The notes beneath the pieces are model-generated. The model saw only the letters and a program-made list of their open reading frames with translations, was not told the origin of the DNA and did no database searches. Positions 30,609-40,140 of a stretch of 64,000 nucleotides of DNA are shown here, piece after piece. The position numbers and the translations under genes were made by a program. How positions within the stretch are numbered: position 1 is the first letter of the stretch; each line of letters begins with the position of its first letter. The DNA is from Halopseudomonas pachastrellae (GTDB lineage: Bacteria; Pseudomonadota; Gammaproteobacteria; Pseudomonadales; Pseudomonadaceae): NCBI RefSeq assembly GCF_900114765.1, contig NZ_FOUD01000002.1, positions 62,001 through 126,000 on the forward strand. The letters are read 5' to 3'.

Positions 30609-32414
30609 TCAGTAGCCCAGTGCGAAGTTGTCAGCGTCCATTTCCATCAGGTTGTCTGCGCCGGACAGGATCGCCTCAACGTGAGTGCGAACGCGCGGCA
30701 GAATACGCTGATAGTAGAAGCGGGCGGTCTGCAGCTTGGCCTTGTAGAAGCCCTCTTCCGCAGTACCAGCGGCCAGCTTCTCGGCAGCAAGACGTGCCAT
30801 GTCAGCCCAGAAGTAAGCCAGGCAGGCGTAGCCGCTGTACATCAGATAGTCCACAGACGCGGCGCCGACCATTTCACGGTCCTTCATCGCGGCCATGCCG
30901 ATCTTCATAGTCAGCTCGCCCCACTCCTTGTTCAGCGCAGCCAGCGGCGCGACGAACTCGGCGATGGCTTCGTTGCCTTCATTGTTCTGGCAGAACTTGT
31001 GGACGATCTTGGTGAAGCCTTTCAGCGCTTCGCCCTGAGTCATCAGAACCTTGCGACCCAGCAGGTCGAGTGCCTGAATACCGGTGGTGCCTTCGTACAG
31101 CATGGAGATACGGGCATCACGCACGTTCTGCTCCATACCCCACTCGGCGATAAAGCCGTGGCCGCCATAGATCTGTACGCCGTGGTTGGCTGCCTCAAAA
31201 CCGACTTCGGTCATGAACGCCTTGGCGATCGGCGTCAGGAACGCCAGCATCGCATCAGCCTGCTTCTTCTGCTCGGCATCCTGGCTGTTCTTCAGGATAT
31301 CGACCTGCTTGGCAGTGAAGTAGACCATGGCGCGGTTACCTTCGGTAAACGCCTTCATGGTCAGCAGCATACGACGCACGTCCGGATGGACGATGATCGG
31401 ATCAGCCGGCTTCTCCGGCGCCTTGTTGCCGGTCAGCGAACGCATCTGCAGGCGCTCACGGGCGTACTGGATACCGCCCTGGAAAGCGATTTCACTGTGT
31501 GCCAGGCCCTGCAGTGCAGTACCCAGACGCGCGGTGTTCATAAAGGTGAACATGGCATTCAGGCCCTTGTTCGGCTCACCGATCAGGTAGCCAGTGGCGC
31601 CGTCGAAGTTCATCACGCAGGTAGCGTTGCCGTGGATGCCCATCTTGTGCTCGAGCGAACCACAGGTGACACCGTTGCGCTCACCCTTCTCGCCATCGGC
31701 GTTAACCAGGAACTTGGGCACGATGAACAGGGAGATGCCCTTGGTGCCGGCAGGTGCATCGGGCAGGCGCGCCAGCACGATGTGGATGATGTTCTCCGAC
31801 ATGTCGTGCTCGCCGGAAGAGATGAAAATCTTGGTGCCGGATACCTGGTAGGTGCCGTCCGCCTGCGGCTCAGCCTTGGTACGCAGCATGCCCAGGTCGG
31901 TACCGCAGTGCGGCTCAGTCAGGCACATGGTGCCAGTCCATTCGCCAGATACCAGCTTGGGCAGATAGGTGTGTTTCTGCTCATCGGTACCGTGGGCATC
32001 CAGGGTGTTCATGCAACCATGCGACAGACCCGGGTACATGCCCCAGGACCAGTTGGCCTGACCGACCATCTCGCTGATTGCCAGACCCAGCGACTCAGGC
32101 AGGCCTTGGCCGCCATGATCAACGCTGTGTGCCAGACTCGGCCAGCCACCTTCAACATACTGCTGGTAGGCTTCCTTGAAACCGGTCGGGGTCGTTACAC
32201 CCTCTGGGCTCCAGGTGCAGCCTTCGGTATCACCAACGCGGTTCAGCGGGGCAATCACCTGCTCGCAGAATTTAGCGCCTTCTTCCAGGATGGCATTGAC
32301 CATATCCGGCGTGGCTTCTTCGCAGCCGGGCAGGCTCTGATAGTGTTCTTCATAACCCAGAAGTTCATCGCGGACGAAGCGAATGTCACGCAGGGGAGCC
32401 TTGTATTCGGGCAT
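30609..32414 (-). CDS. Acyl-CoA dehydrogenase (large ~600-residue type)
   Basis: FAD-dependent alpha,beta-dehydrogenation of acyl-CoA in fatty-acid oxidation. 601 residues from the ATG at 32414. N-terminal DUF-type helices are followed by the acyl-CoA dehydrogenase core (CLTEPHCGTDLGMLRTKA about residue 165, GTKIFISSGEHD, YGGHGF) and an extra C-terminal helical domain as in this large class. A paralog of nearly equal size lies at 40141-41943. Upstream is a promoter overlapped by a PsrA-type palindrome, so induction by long-chain acyl-CoA is likely. Confidence 0.93.
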   Translation of the reverse strand: MPEYKAPLRDIRFVRDELLGYEEHYQSLPGCEEATPDMVNAILEEGAKFCEQVIAPLNRVGDTEGCTWSPEGVTTPTGFKEAYQQYVEGGWPSLAHSVDHGGQGLPESLGLAISEMVGQANWSWGMYPGLSHGCMNTLDAHGTDEQKHTYLPKLVSGEWTGTMCLTEPHCGTDLGMLRTKAEPQADGTYQVSGTKIFISSGEHDMSENIIHIVLARLPDAPAGTKGISLFIVPKFLVNADGEKGERNGVTCGSLEHKMGIHGNATCVMNFDGATGYLIGEPNKGLNAMFTFMNTARLGTALQGLAHSEIAFQGGIQYARERLQMRSLTGNKAPEKPADPIIVHPDVRRMLLTMKAFTEGNRAMVYFTAKQVDILKNSQDAEQKKQADAMLAFLTPIAKAFMTEVGFEAANHGVQIYGGHGFIAEWGMEQNVRDARISMLYEGTTGIQALDLLGRKVLMTQGEALKGFTKIVHKFCQNNEGNEAIAEFVAPLAALNKEWGELTMKIGMAAMKDREMVGAASVDYLMYSGYACLAYFWADMARLAAEKLAAGTAEEGFYKAKLQTARFYYQRILPRVRTHVEAILSGADNLMEMDADNFALGY

Positions 32415-32489
32415 GGTACTGGACCTCAAGTGTTTATCAGTATGCACGGGCAGCCGAGGCTGCGGTTGTGGTGGCTGCGCGGCAGCCGA

Positions 32490-32507
32490 TTCAAACAGAC
32501 GTTTGAA
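32490..32507. promoter_or_regulatory. PsrA/FadR-type operator upstream of the acyl-CoA dehydrogenase
   Basis: TTCAAAC-AGAC-GTTTGAA is a perfect 7+7 palindrome. It matches the PsrA consensus known in Pseudomonas, G/CAAAC-N2-4-GTTTG/C. A second, imperfect site GAAAC-ATAC-GTTTA overlaps it (32505-32518). It lies across the edge of the -10 of the dehydrogenase promoter, placed to repress. Confidence 0.7.
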
Positions 32508-32535
32508 ACATACGTTTACGCCGAGGCGTTGTCAA
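32507..32535 (-). promoter_or_regulatory. Sigma-70 promoter of the acyl-CoA dehydrogenase
   Basis: On the minus strand, TTGACA (32535-32530), 17-bp spacer, TATGTT (32512-32507), about 93 bp before the ATG. Perfect -35 and optimal spacing. Confidence 0.7.
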
Positions 32536-32586
32536 CCCCGGCATGAATGCCAAGACATCATTGAAATTGAGAGTAGCAGGATGTGG

Positions 32587-33321
32587 TCAGGCAGAAGCCT
32601 GAAGCGACGGCGTGCCGGAATCAGCAGCAATATTGCGATACAAACTAAGGTCGGCGACGGCAACGCCCTCGCCCTCAGCACTGGACTGATCATCTACCGG
32701 GTCTTTATCGCCTGTCCGAGACGCAGCAGCAGGCCGCTCACCGTCTTCCGCCTCGGCGGTGGCCAGCTCTACCCGGGCCTGAGCAATCAACTGCGCTGCC
32801 TGGGCAGCAATTGAGCGATCAGCAGAGGATGGCTCAGCCGGCGCCAACGCGGCGCGGCGCACCTGTTCCATCTTGTTGATAGTCGCCTGCGGGTCACCGG
32901 CAACAGGCGATGTGGAGATAGGCACCTCGCCACCCACGGCATATTGCCGCCCGTCGGGCCCCCGCTCGTAGGTATAGCTGGCAGTGCCAGCATGCTGCCC
33001 ACCGACGGCGGCATGCGCCTGCTCGTGCGCGCGCACCTCCCGGTCGCGAGCAGCCAACTCTGAAATCTCCTGCTGCTCGACCAGCGCCAGCTCGGCTTCT
33101 GCCTTGCTCAGCTGCTCACGCTTGCTTTGCTCGGCCGCGACAGCCGCCTGTTCGCCCTCGGTACCGGGGGCGACGGCGGAATCCGACTCGTCAACAGGTG
33201 GAAAACGGGTGGCCGACTGGCCGGGGGGCGTTTGCTCACTGATCGACATACTGCGGGCAGTGAACGTGGTCAGCGCCGAAGGCTGGTATGCGGGGGGCAG
33301 ACTGCTACCGACACTGACCAT
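32587..33321 (-). CDS. SprA-related putative metalloprotease
   Basis: 244 residues, matching the SprA-related / CJM1_0395-type putative metalloprotease family. The defining block RDREVRAHEQAHAAVGG contains HExxH (His99, Glu100, His103), followed by YTYERGPDGRQYAVGGEV. Both flanks are low-complexity: an Ala/Gln/Glu-rich N-terminal half and an acidic C-terminus. There is no signal peptide or membrane helix. It lies 20 bp downstream of the flagellar-rod-like gene. The substrate is unknown. Confidence 0.75.
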   Translation of the reverse strand: MVSVGSSLPPAYQPSALTTFTARSMSISEQTPPGQSATRFPPVDESDSAVAPGTEGEQAAVAAEQSKREQLSKAEAELALVEQQEISELAARDREVRAHEQAHAAVGGQHAGTASYTYERGPDGRQYAVGGEVPISTSPVAGDPQATINKMEQVRRAALAPAEPSSADRSIAAQAAQLIAQARVELATAEAEDGERPAAASRTGDKDPVDDQSSAEGEGVAVADLSLYRNIAADSGTPSLQASA

Positions 33322-33341
33322 GGCAGGTGTCCGGGGCTGGC

Positions 33342-33650
33342 CTAGACAGTAACGTCCAGCAGGGTGCCAAGCACCTCGTCAGCGGTGTCGATTACCGACG
33401 CGCCGACTTCTGCTTCCTGACGGCCTTGCTGCAGCTCAACCAGACTGTCGACCAGATTGACCGGGCGATTGGTTTCCACGGCGGTAGAGGAAGCAGCCTG
33501 ACCGGTGGCCGGCTGGGCAGGTTGCGCCGCATTAAGTGCAGGATCGGCGGGCAGGCCGGCGCTGGCGATATCGGAAGCCGCTGCGTTGATGCGGTTCTGA
33601 CCCTGGCGTACCGAGGTCAAACCGGATGAGATAAGGTCAAGGGTAGGCAT
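33342..33650 (-). CDS. Miniature flagellar-rod/hook-like protein (hypothetical)
   Basis: 102 residues. The start at 33650 was chosen for AGAGG eight bases upstream; a GTG at 33659 is possible. The N-terminus (SSGLTSVRQGQNRINAAASDIASAG) resembles the D0 helix of FlgB/C/F/G-type axial proteins. The C-terminus (LVDSLVELQQGRQEAEVGASVI..TADEVLGTLLDV) resembles their C-terminal D0 helix. The domains normally between are replaced by an Ala/Pro/Gln linker of about 35 residues. No flagellar gene is near. I infer distant kinship; function unknown. Confidence 0.6.
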   Translation of the reverse strand: MPTLDLISSGLTSVRQGQNRINAAASDIASAGLPADPALNAAQPAQPATGQAASSTAVETNRPVNLVDSLVELQQGRQEAEVGASVIDTADEVLGTLLDVTV

Positions 33651-33724
33651 GGGCACCACCTCTCACATTAGGTTCCCCGTCATTCAAGCACAAATGGGCA
33701 AACGGCCCAACACCGCTGGTCGCA

Positions 33725-34405
33725 TCAGACCAGTGGCGACACCTCAAGATGGGCTGCCACGGCTGCTGCGTCAGCCTTTGCCAGCCGGGGCACCACGCCC
33801 AGGCAGGGCGCCTGGATAAGCTGCCGCAACGTGGCCAGGTTCTCGGCCTGCCGGCCCATGTCCGGGTCCACATGGTTGGCCACCCAGCCGGCCAGTTGCA
33901 GCCCGTCTGCTGCAATCGCGCGGCAGCTGAGCAGCGCGTGATTGATGCATCCCAGGCGCATGCCTACCACCAGCACCACCGGCAGTCTCAACGCGATTGC
34001 CACATCGCTGAGCAGTTCCTGGTGGTTGAGCGGCACGCACCAACCACCGGCCCCTTCGACCAGGGTCAGATCCGCCTGCCGGTCGAACACCTGCCGACAG
34101 GCGCCCGCCAGCGCCTGCGCCGTCAGCGGTACGTTTTCTTCGCGCGCAGCAATATGCGGCGCAATGGCGGCCTCCAGTGTCACCGGATTGATCAGGTCAT
34201 AGGCCAGCGGTGGTTCGCATTCGGCCTGCAGCGCCAGCGCATCTTCATTGCGTAGCCCCTCGGGGGTGCGCTCGCAACCTGCGGCCACCGGCTTGACGCC
34301 CGCAGTGGTCAGTCCGCGCACGCGCGCGGCGCGCAGCAGGCCGGCGGCAACTGTGGTCTTGCCAATCTCGGTATCGGTACCGGTGATGAAGTAGCGCTTG
34401 CTCAT
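33725..34405 (-). CDS. bioD: Dethiobiotin synthetase
   Basis: ATP-dependent carboxylation of DAPA to dethiobiotin. 226 residues. P-loop GTDTEIGKTT (9-18), KPVAAGCE, and LVEGAGGWCVPL are typical. Last gene of the minus-strand bioB-F-H-C-D operon, 10 bp after bioC. Confidence 0.96.
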   Translation of the reverse strand: MSKRYFITGTDTEIGKTTVAAGLLRAARVRGLTTAGVKPVAAGCERTPEGLRNEDALALQAECEPPLAYDLINPVTLEAAIAPHIAAREENVPLTAQALAGACRQVFDRQADLTLVEGAGGWCVPLNHQELLSDVAIALRLPVVLVVGMRLGCINHALLSCRAIAADGLQLAGWVANHVDPDMGRQAENLATLRQLIQAPCLGVVPRLAKADAAAVAAHLEVSPLV

Positions 34406-34415
34406 GACAAATTAC

Positions 34416-35198
34416 CTATTTGTACAGAATAATCTGAGCCACCTGATAGGTCGCCGGCAGGCCGGCGTCCTGGCGATAGCCTTCATAGGCGGCGGTCAGG
34501 GCTTTCAGGCGGGCGCGCCCGGTCAAGCCGCCCGGACGGCCTGCATTCAGGTTGTGGGCACCGAGCGCCTTGAGCTCATGGGTCAGGGCACTGAGCTGCG
34601 GGTAATGCAGCACATGGGCTTCCACCTCACAGTGCCAGCGCGCAAAGCCGGCGCCTGCCAGCACAGCCTGCAGTTGCGCAAGCGGCATGAAGCGATTGAC
34701 GTGGATATAGCCGTCCACCTGCTCCCAGGCACCACGCAACTCGCCAAGCGTGCCTTCCACCAAGGTATTGAAGGCCATGCACCCGCCCGGCCTCAGCACC
34801 CGCCGGGCCTCGTTCAGGGCGCGACCAAGATCGGGGCACCACTGCAACGCCAGACTGGAGAACAGCAGGTCTTGGGAGCTATCTCGCAGTGGCAGCGCCT
34901 CTGCATCGGCGGTGATCCAGGCCGCCTGCTCAGGCCCCTGGGCACGCGCATAACGCAACATGCCCTCGGCGATATCAAGACCCAGCACCGCGCGCCCAAA
35001 GCGCGCGTTCAGCGCCCGCGTGAAGAAGCCGGTACCGCAGCCAAGATCAACCAGCGCGCGCGGCTGCAGCGACTCAGGCAGTCGCGCCAGGAGATTACTG
35101 CCAACCTGCCGCTGCAGCTCGGCCACCTGATCATAGGTGCTGGACGCTCGGCTGAACGACGCAGCAACCGCACGCTTGTCGATGGCAACAGCGCTCAT
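34416..35198 (-). CDS. bioC: Malonyl-ACP O-methyltransferase BioC
   Basis: Methylates malonyl-ACP so that fatty-acid enzymes can build the pimeloyl chain. 260 residues from the ATG at 35198, whose ATGA overlaps the bioH stop. The SAM motif [24 protein letters not shown] and [12 protein letters not shown] are typical of BioC. A longer frame to 35285 runs inside bioH and is not used. Confidence 0.94.
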   Translation of the reverse strand: MSAVAIDKRAVAASFSRASSTYDQVAELQRQVGSNLLARLPESLQPRALVDLGCGTGFFTRALNARFGRAVLGLDIAEGMLRYARAQGPEQAAWITADAEALPLRDSSQDLLFSSLALQWCPDLGRALNEARRVLRPGGCMAFNTLVEGTLGELRGAWEQVDGYIHVNRFMPLAQLQAVLAGAGFARWHCEVEAHVLHYPQLSALTHELKALGAHNLNAGRPGGLTGRARLKALTAAYEGYRQDAGLPATYQVAQIILYK

Positions 35199-35908
35199 TG
35201 CCGCTCCAGCCAGTCGCCGATCTCGCCAGCCAGCCAGATGGGCGCCTCCAGCGGCAGCGCGTGACTGGCCTGGGGCAGCACACACACCTCGGCCTGCTCG
35301 TTCAGCTGCGCCAGTGCCTGCGCCGCGCCAGCCGGCACCAGAGCATCGGCGCCAGCCAGGCAGTGCAGCACCGGCTGCTGACAGCGCTGCAACGCAACGC
35401 GGTTATCCAGCACGCCGAGCAGGGCAAGATGATTGAGCCGCTGCAGCGGGTCCAGATCGCTCCAGACCAGTTGCCGACTCAACTCGCGCGCACGCTCGGC
35501 GCCCTGGGTAACCAGCAGTCCAAAGCGCTTGAGTGCGCGTTCCGGCTGTTCGCGGGCGTCGCTGATAAAGCCCTTGAAGGTCTCCGGCGCCATCGCCTCA
35601 GGCCAACCCTCGCGCGCCGAGAAGCAGGCATTGCTGGCAATGGTCACTACGCCCGGAAACCGCTCGGGATAGCGTCGCTGCAGCTGCACCGCCAACACAC
35701 CGCCCAGCGACCAGCCACCCAGCCAGCCCGCCGGCAGGGCATCGGCCAAGGCACTGAGGTTCGGCTCCAGCGTGGACATCTGCAAATCCGGCGGCAACTC
35801 TGCCACCTTGACGTTCAGCGCAGGCAAACGCTCCTGCAGGGCCTGCTGAAGCGGCAGCAGATTGCTCGCCGCCAGCGCCCAGCCAGACAGCAGGGTGAAA
35901 TTACTCAT
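35195..35908 (-). CDS. bioH: Pimeloyl-ACP methyl ester carboxylesterase BioH
   Basis: Alpha/beta hydrolase that removes the methyl group from pimeloyl-ACP methyl ester, ending chain extension. 237 residues. The nucleophile elbow is GGWSLGG (about residues 64-70). [13 protein letters not shown] at the N-terminus and the catalytic His in [11 protein letters not shown] near the end fit the pseudomonad BioH. It overlaps bioF by 8 bp and bioC by 4 bp. Confidence 0.9.
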   Translation of the reverse strand: MSNFTLLSGWALAASNLLPLQQALQERLPALNVKVAELPPDLQMSTLEPNLSALADALPAGWLGGWSLGGVLAVQLQRRYPERFPGVVTIASNACFSAREGWPEAMAPETFKGFISDAREQPERALKRFGLLVTQGAERARELSRQLVWSDLDPLQRLNHLALLGVLDNRVALQRCQQPVLHCLAGADALVPAGAAQALAQLNEQAEVCVLPQASHALPLEAPIWLAGEIGDWLERQ

Positions 35909-37067
35909 GAATCAGCTCCTGTTGCGCCTGCGCCAATGCCTCAAGCAGACGGTCAACCTGTTGTTCGGTATGGGTGGCACTCAGCGTCACCCGCAGACGC
36001 GCGGTCCCCTTGGGCACCGTGGGCGGGCGAATCGCGGTGACCAGTATGCCGCGTTGACGCAGCGCAGCCGAGAGCGCCAGGGCTCGTTCACTGCTGCCGA
36101 CCACAATCGGCTGGATCGGCGTTGGGCTGTCCATCAGTTCCAGCCCCAGCGCGTCGACGCCTGTGCGAAAGCGGCGTATCAGCGCAGCAAGGTGCTCCCG
36201 GCGCCAGCGCTCTTCACGCAGCAGATGCAGGCTGGTAAGCGTGGCATGGGCAACGGCAGGCGGCTGGCTGGTGGTATAGATGTAGGGCCGGGCAAACTGG
36301 ATCAGGGTTTCGATCAGCTCCTCGCTGCCGGCGACAAAGGCCCCTGCCGTGCCAAATGCCTTGCCGAGAGTGCCCACCAGCACCGGCACCTGCTCCATGG
36401 ACAGGCCATAGTGCTCGACGATGCCGCCGCCCTGATCACCCAGGCAACCAAAGCCATGGGCGTCATCAACCATGACCCAGGCTCCGGCACCGGACGCCTC
36501 GGCGCACACCGCCGGCAGGTCAGCCAGGTCGCCATCCATGCTGAACACGCCGTCCGTCACGACCAACGTATTGCCCTGCGCCTTGCCCAGCCGGCCGCGC
36601 AGGCTGTCTGCGTCGTTGTGCAGGTAGCGCGAGAAACGCGCACCGGCAAGCAGCCCTGCATCAAGCAGCGAGGCGTGATTGAGGCGGTCCTGCAGGACAG
36701 TGTCGCCCTGCCCCACCAGCGCGGTTACTGTTCCCATATTGGCCATGTAACCGCTGGACAACAGCAGCGCGCGAGGCCGGCCAGTGAACTCGGCCAACGC
36801 CTCTTCCAGCGCATGGTGAGCGCCGCTGTGACCGGTAACCAGGTGCGACGCACCACCGCCAGTGCCCCAACGCTGTACACCCTCGACAAAAGCGTCGTTG
36901 ACACGCGGGTCGTTGGCCAACCCGAGGTAGTCGTTGCTGCAAAAACTCAGCAACCGCTCACCATCCACCTGCACCTCAACGCCCTGCGGCGTTTGCAGCA
37001 ATGGACGCTGACGATACAGGTGCGCAGCACGGCGCTCGGCGAGGCGGGAGGAAAGGTTGAAGGACAT
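35901..37067 (-). CDS. bioF: 8-amino-7-oxononanoate synthase
   Basis: PLP-dependent condensation of pimeloyl-ACP with alanine to KAPA. 388 residues from the ATG at 37067. [37 protein letters not shown] and the PLP lysine in [13 protein letters not shown] are diagnostic. Between it and bioB lies a degenerate heptad-repeat element. Confidence 0.96.
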   Translation of the reverse strand: MSFNLSSRLAERRAAHLYRQRPLLQTPQGVEVQVDGERLLSFCSNDYLGLANDPRVNDAFVEGVQRWGTGGGASHLVTGHSGAHHALEEALAEFTGRPRALLLSSGYMANMGTVTALVGQGDTVLQDRLNHASLLDAGLLAGARFSRYLHNDADSLRGRLGKAQGNTLVVTDGVFSMDGDLADLPAVCAEASGAGAWVMVDDAHGFGCLGDQGGGIVEHYGLSMEQVPVLVGTLGKAFGTAGAFVAGSEELIETLIQFARPYIYTTSQPPAVAHATLTSLHLLREERWRREHLAALIRRFRTGVDALGLELMDSPTPIQPIVVGSSERALALSAALRQRGILVTAIRPPTVPKGTARLRVTLSATHTEQQVDRLLEALAQAQQELIHE

Positions 37068-37071
37068 CAGA

Positions 37072-37150
37072 AAGCTCCAAGCGACAAGCAGCAAGCGTCA
37101 AGCCACAGCAGGTCAACGTGCGGCTTGCAGCTTATGGCTTGAGGCTGCCG
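37072..37150. repeat. Heptad-phased inverted repeat element, degenerate copy G (bioB/bioF)
   Basis: Left units AAGCTCC, AAGCGAC, AAGCAGC, AAGCGTC, AAGCCAC (37072-37106). Right units GCTTGCA, GCTTATG, GCTTGAG, GCTGCCG (37123-37150). Only the AAGC/GCTT tetramer and the 7-bp phase are kept; the other three bases vary freely. It lies within the biotin operon. Confidence 0.6.
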
Positions 37151-37153
37151 TCG

Positions 37154-38197
37154 TTAAACGGCCGAATAAAACAGTTTGCTATCGCGCTGCTCAATCAGCG
37201 CCTGCTCGATAGCCGCCTGGTGCACTTCGTCGGCGTGTTCTTCCCGGGCTTCGGGCTGAATGCCGAGGCGTGCAAAAAGGCGCATGTCCTTGTCCGCCTG
37301 CGGGTTGCCGGTGGTCAGCAGTTTTTCGCCGTAGAAGATGGAGTTGGCGCCGGCCAGAAAGGCCAGGGCCTGCATCTGTTCGTTCATCTGTTCGCGGCCG
37401 GCGGACAGGCGCACATGGGACTCGGGCATCATGATGCGCGCCACTGCGAGCATGCGAATAAAGTCGAAGGGGTCCACGTCCTCTTCTTCAGCCAGGGGCG
37501 TGCCCTTGACCTTGACCAGCATGTTGATCGGCACGCTCTCCGGGTGCTCCGGCAAGTTGGCCAGCTGAATCAGCAGGCCCGCACGGTCCTCAACGGACTC
37601 GCCCATGCCGAGAATGCCGCCGGAACAGATCTTCATACCGGCGTCGCGTACGTAGGCCAGCGTCTGCAGGCGCTCGCTGTAGGTGCGGGTGGTAATGATG
37701 TTGCCGTAGAACTCGGGCGAGGTATCCAGGTTGTGGTTGTAGTAATCCAGACCGGCCTGCGCCAGCGCCTCGGTCTGCTCCTGGGTCAGCTTGCCCAGGG
37801 TCATGCAGGTTTCCAGGCCGAGCGCCTTGACGCCCTCGACCATCTTCAGCACGTAAGGCATGTCCTTGGCAGAAGGGTGTTTCCAGGCTGCGCCCATGCA
37901 AAAGCGGGTAGAACCGATGGCTTTGGCGTCTGCTGCGGCCTGGAGCACCTTTTCAACTTCCATCAGTTTTTCTTTGTCCAGGCCGGTGTTGTAATGGCCC
38001 GATTGCGGACAGTACTTGCAGTCCTCCGGGCAGGCACCGGTCTTGATGGACAGCAGGGTGGAGACCTGCACACGGTTAGGTTCAAAGTACTGGCGATGCA
38101 CGCTCTGGGCCTGAAACAGCAGGTCGTTGAACGGCAGCTTGAACAGCGCCAGCACCTCGGCCGGGGTCCAATCGTGGCGGGTCACGGAAGCGATCAT
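37154..38197 (-). CDS. bioB: Biotin synthase
   Basis: Radical-SAM sulfur insertion converting dethiobiotin to biotin. 347 residues. The CxxxCxxC cluster ligands are Cys56, Cys60 and Cys63 ([13 protein letters not shown]). [13 protein letters not shown] and [10 protein letters not shown] are family signatures. First gene of the bio operon. No BirA operator is apparent in the 90-bp gap to comF. Confidence 0.97.
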   Translation of the reverse strand: MIASVTRHDWTPAEVLALFKLPFNDLLFQAQSVHRQYFEPNRVQVSTLLSIKTGACPEDCKYCPQSGHYNTGLDKEKLMEVEKVLQAAADAKAIGSTRFCMGAAWKHPSAKDMPYVLKMVEGVKALGLETCMTLGKLTQEQTEALAQAGLDYYNHNLDTSPEFYGNIITTRTYSERLQTLAYVRDAGMKICSGGILGMGESVEDRAGLLIQLANLPEHPESVPINMLVKVKGTPLAEEEDVDPFDFIRMLAVARIMMPESHVRLSAGREQMNEQMQALAFLAGANSIFYGEKLLTTGNPQADKDMRLFARLGIQPEAREEHADEVHQAAIEQALIEQRDSKLFYSAV

Positions 38198-38286
38198 GGG
38201 TATTGTCCCTGTTATCTGTCTGAAAACCGCGTAGCGGTCCTAGGGTCTGCAGGGAATCATAACGGCAGCACGGAGGCTGTCAACCA

Positions 38287-39006
38287 TTGAAAATTACACC
38301 GGTTTACAACTGGATAAAAAACAACCTCTCGAATAGCTGCCTGCTTTGCCTGGCAGCGCCAGATGAAGCGCAGTCCAATATTTGTCACGCCTGCCTGGCT
38401 GATCTGCCCTGGCAGCAAGCCTGCTGCGCACGTTGCGCATTGCCGCTGCCACACGCCAGCACCCGCTGCGGTCGTTGCCTGGCAACACCGCCAGCCTTCT
38501 GTCATGCGGTGGTGCCGCTGCTCTACCGCTTTCCGTTAGATGCGCTGATTCCCGCCTTCAAATATCGCCGCCACAACCGTTATGGCTTGCTGCTGGCTCG
38601 ATTGCTGGCAGACCACCTGCAGCAACACCTGGCAGAGCCCGAGGCCCTGATACCTGAACTACTGGTGCCAGTCCCCATGCACCCGAAAAGGCAGGCACAG
38701 CGCGGCTACAACCAGGCGTTCGAGCTGACACGTGATCTGGCCGGCGCGCTGCATCTGCCCTGTCGCGCCGGCCTGCTGCTGCGGGCACGTCAGACCGCAG
38801 CCCAGGAGGGGCTGGACGCCGCCGCCCGTCGGCGCAACCTGCGCGGTGCCTTCACCTGCCCGCACCCTGCGCAGTTGGAGGGCCTGCACCTGGCGCTGAT
38901 TGACGATGTCATGACCACCGGCGCCACCCTGGACGAGGCCAGCCGCACCTTACTGGCAGCCGGCGCCGCCTCGGTACAGGTCTGGTGTGTGGCGCGCACG
39001 CCCTGA
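38287..39006 (+). CDS. comF: ComF-family phosphoribosyltransferase-like protein
   Basis: 239 residues, starting at TTG 38287 with GGAGG ten bases upstream; no better start is seen. The N-terminus has a four-Cys zinc ribbon (CLLC..C..C, then CARC..CGRC). The C-terminal PRTase fold ends with LIDDVMTTGATLDEASRTLL. ComF is linked to DNA uptake in competent bacteria; E. coli GntX is the homolog. It is divergent from bioB, as in other pseudomonads. Confidence 0.9.
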   Translation: MKITPVYNWIKNNLSNSCLLCLAAPDEAQSNICHACLADLPWQQACCARCALPLPHASTRCGRCLATPPAFCHAVVPLLYRFPLDALIPAFKYRRHNRYGLLLARLLADHLQQHLAEPEALIPELLVPVPMHPKRQAQRGYNQAFELTRDLAGALHLPCRAGLLLRARQTAAQEGLDAAARRRNLRGAFTCPHPAQLEGLHLALIDDVMTTGATLDEASRTLLAAGAASVQVWCVARTP

Positions 39007-39075
39007 TCGGCGCTACGCCGGCAGCCAACCTCCTGCTACCCTTGTCGGCTCAATCGTCAATATCGAGCCCGCACC

Positions 39076-40053
39076 ATGTCCAGCCACCCGTTTGCCACCC
39101 TCACCCCCGACACCGTGCTGGACGCGGTAGAGTCGCTTGGCTACCTGTCCGATGCCCGCATCCTGACGCTGAACAGCTATGAAAACCGGGTCTTTCAGGT
39201 TGGTATCGAAGACGCCCAGCCGCTGATCGCCAAGTTCTATCGCCCGGGCCGCTGGAGCGACGCGGCCATCATTGAAGAGCACACCTTCAGCCTGGAGCTG
39301 GCAGAACGGGATATTCCGGTGATCGCCCCGGAACAGATCGACGGCCAGACCCTGTTCGAGCACGCCGGCTTTCGCTTCAGTCTGTTTCGTCGCTTTGGCG
39401 GCCATGCTCCGGAACTGGACGACCCGGACCACCTGCTGATGCTTGGCCGCCTGCTCGGCCGCCTGCACGCGGTCGGCTCCATGCATCCGTTCAAGCACCG
39501 CCCAACGCTGGACTGGCAGAGTTTCGGGCGTGACAGTGTGGATTACCTGCGCAGCGCCGAGGTGGTCCCCAGCAGTCTGCAACCGGCCTATTTCTCCGTT
39601 GCCGAAGACCTGCTGCAGGTCGTCAAGGAACGGCTGGAAGCCCATCCGGCCAAACAGATCCGCCTGCATGGAGACCTGCACGTCGGCAACCTGCTGTGGC
39701 GCGATGACAGCCTGTACATGGTGGACCTGGATGACTGCCGCATGGGCCCGGCAGTGCAGGATCTGTGGATGATGCTGTCCGGCGAGCGCGATCAGCGTCA
39801 GGCGCAGTTGTCCGAGCTGATCGACGGTTACAACGAGTTTCACGACTTCAACCCGACCGAACTCGCCCTGATCGAACCCCTGCGCAGCCTGCGTCTGGTG
39901 CACTACAGCGCCTGGCTGGCACGGCGCTGGGAAGACCCGGCGTTCCCGATGCACTTCCCCTGGTTTGCCCAGGAGCGCTACTGGGCGGATCAGATCCTGA
40001 CCCTGCGCGAGCAACGCGCCGCATTGGATGAGCCGGCGCTTCGCCTGTTCTGA
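39076..40053 (+). CDS. srkA: Stress response serine/threonine kinase SrkA (YihE)
   Basis: Eukaryotic-like kinase (aminoglycoside phosphotransferase fold) that in E. coli counteracts stress-induced death. 325 residues. NSYENRVFQVGIED near the N-terminus, the catalytic loop LHGDLHVGNLLW and the metal-binding VDLDDCRMGP are intact. It stands alone between comF and an acyl-CoA dehydrogenase. Confidence 0.93.
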   Translation: MSSHPFATLTPDTVLDAVESLGYLSDARILTLNSYENRVFQVGIEDAQPLIAKFYRPGRWSDAAIIEEHTFSLELAERDIPVIAPEQIDGQTLFEHAGFRFSLFRRFGGHAPELDDPDHLLMLGRLLGRLHAVGSMHPFKHRPTLDWQSFGRDSVDYLRSAEVVPSSLQPAYFSVAEDLLQVVKERLEAHPAKQIRLHGDLHVGNLLWRDDSLYMVDLDDCRMGPAVQDLWMMLSGERDQRQAQLSELIDGYNEFHDFNPTELALIEPLRSLRLVHYSAWLARRWEDPAFPMHFPWFAQERYWADQILTLREQRAALDEPALRLF

Positions 40054-40140
40054 TTTGCGCCTATCAAGGGCATCAATGGCCGTTCCCTGAGTGAAACCGA
40101 CTCAATACACTGCCCGGCGATTACTTCTGAGGTGACCGAC

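Noticed and set aside
30681-32546. Plus-strand frame of about 620 codons opposite the acyl-CoA dehydrogenase
   Set aside because: Antisense shadow of a complete gene with its own promoter, operator and terminator.
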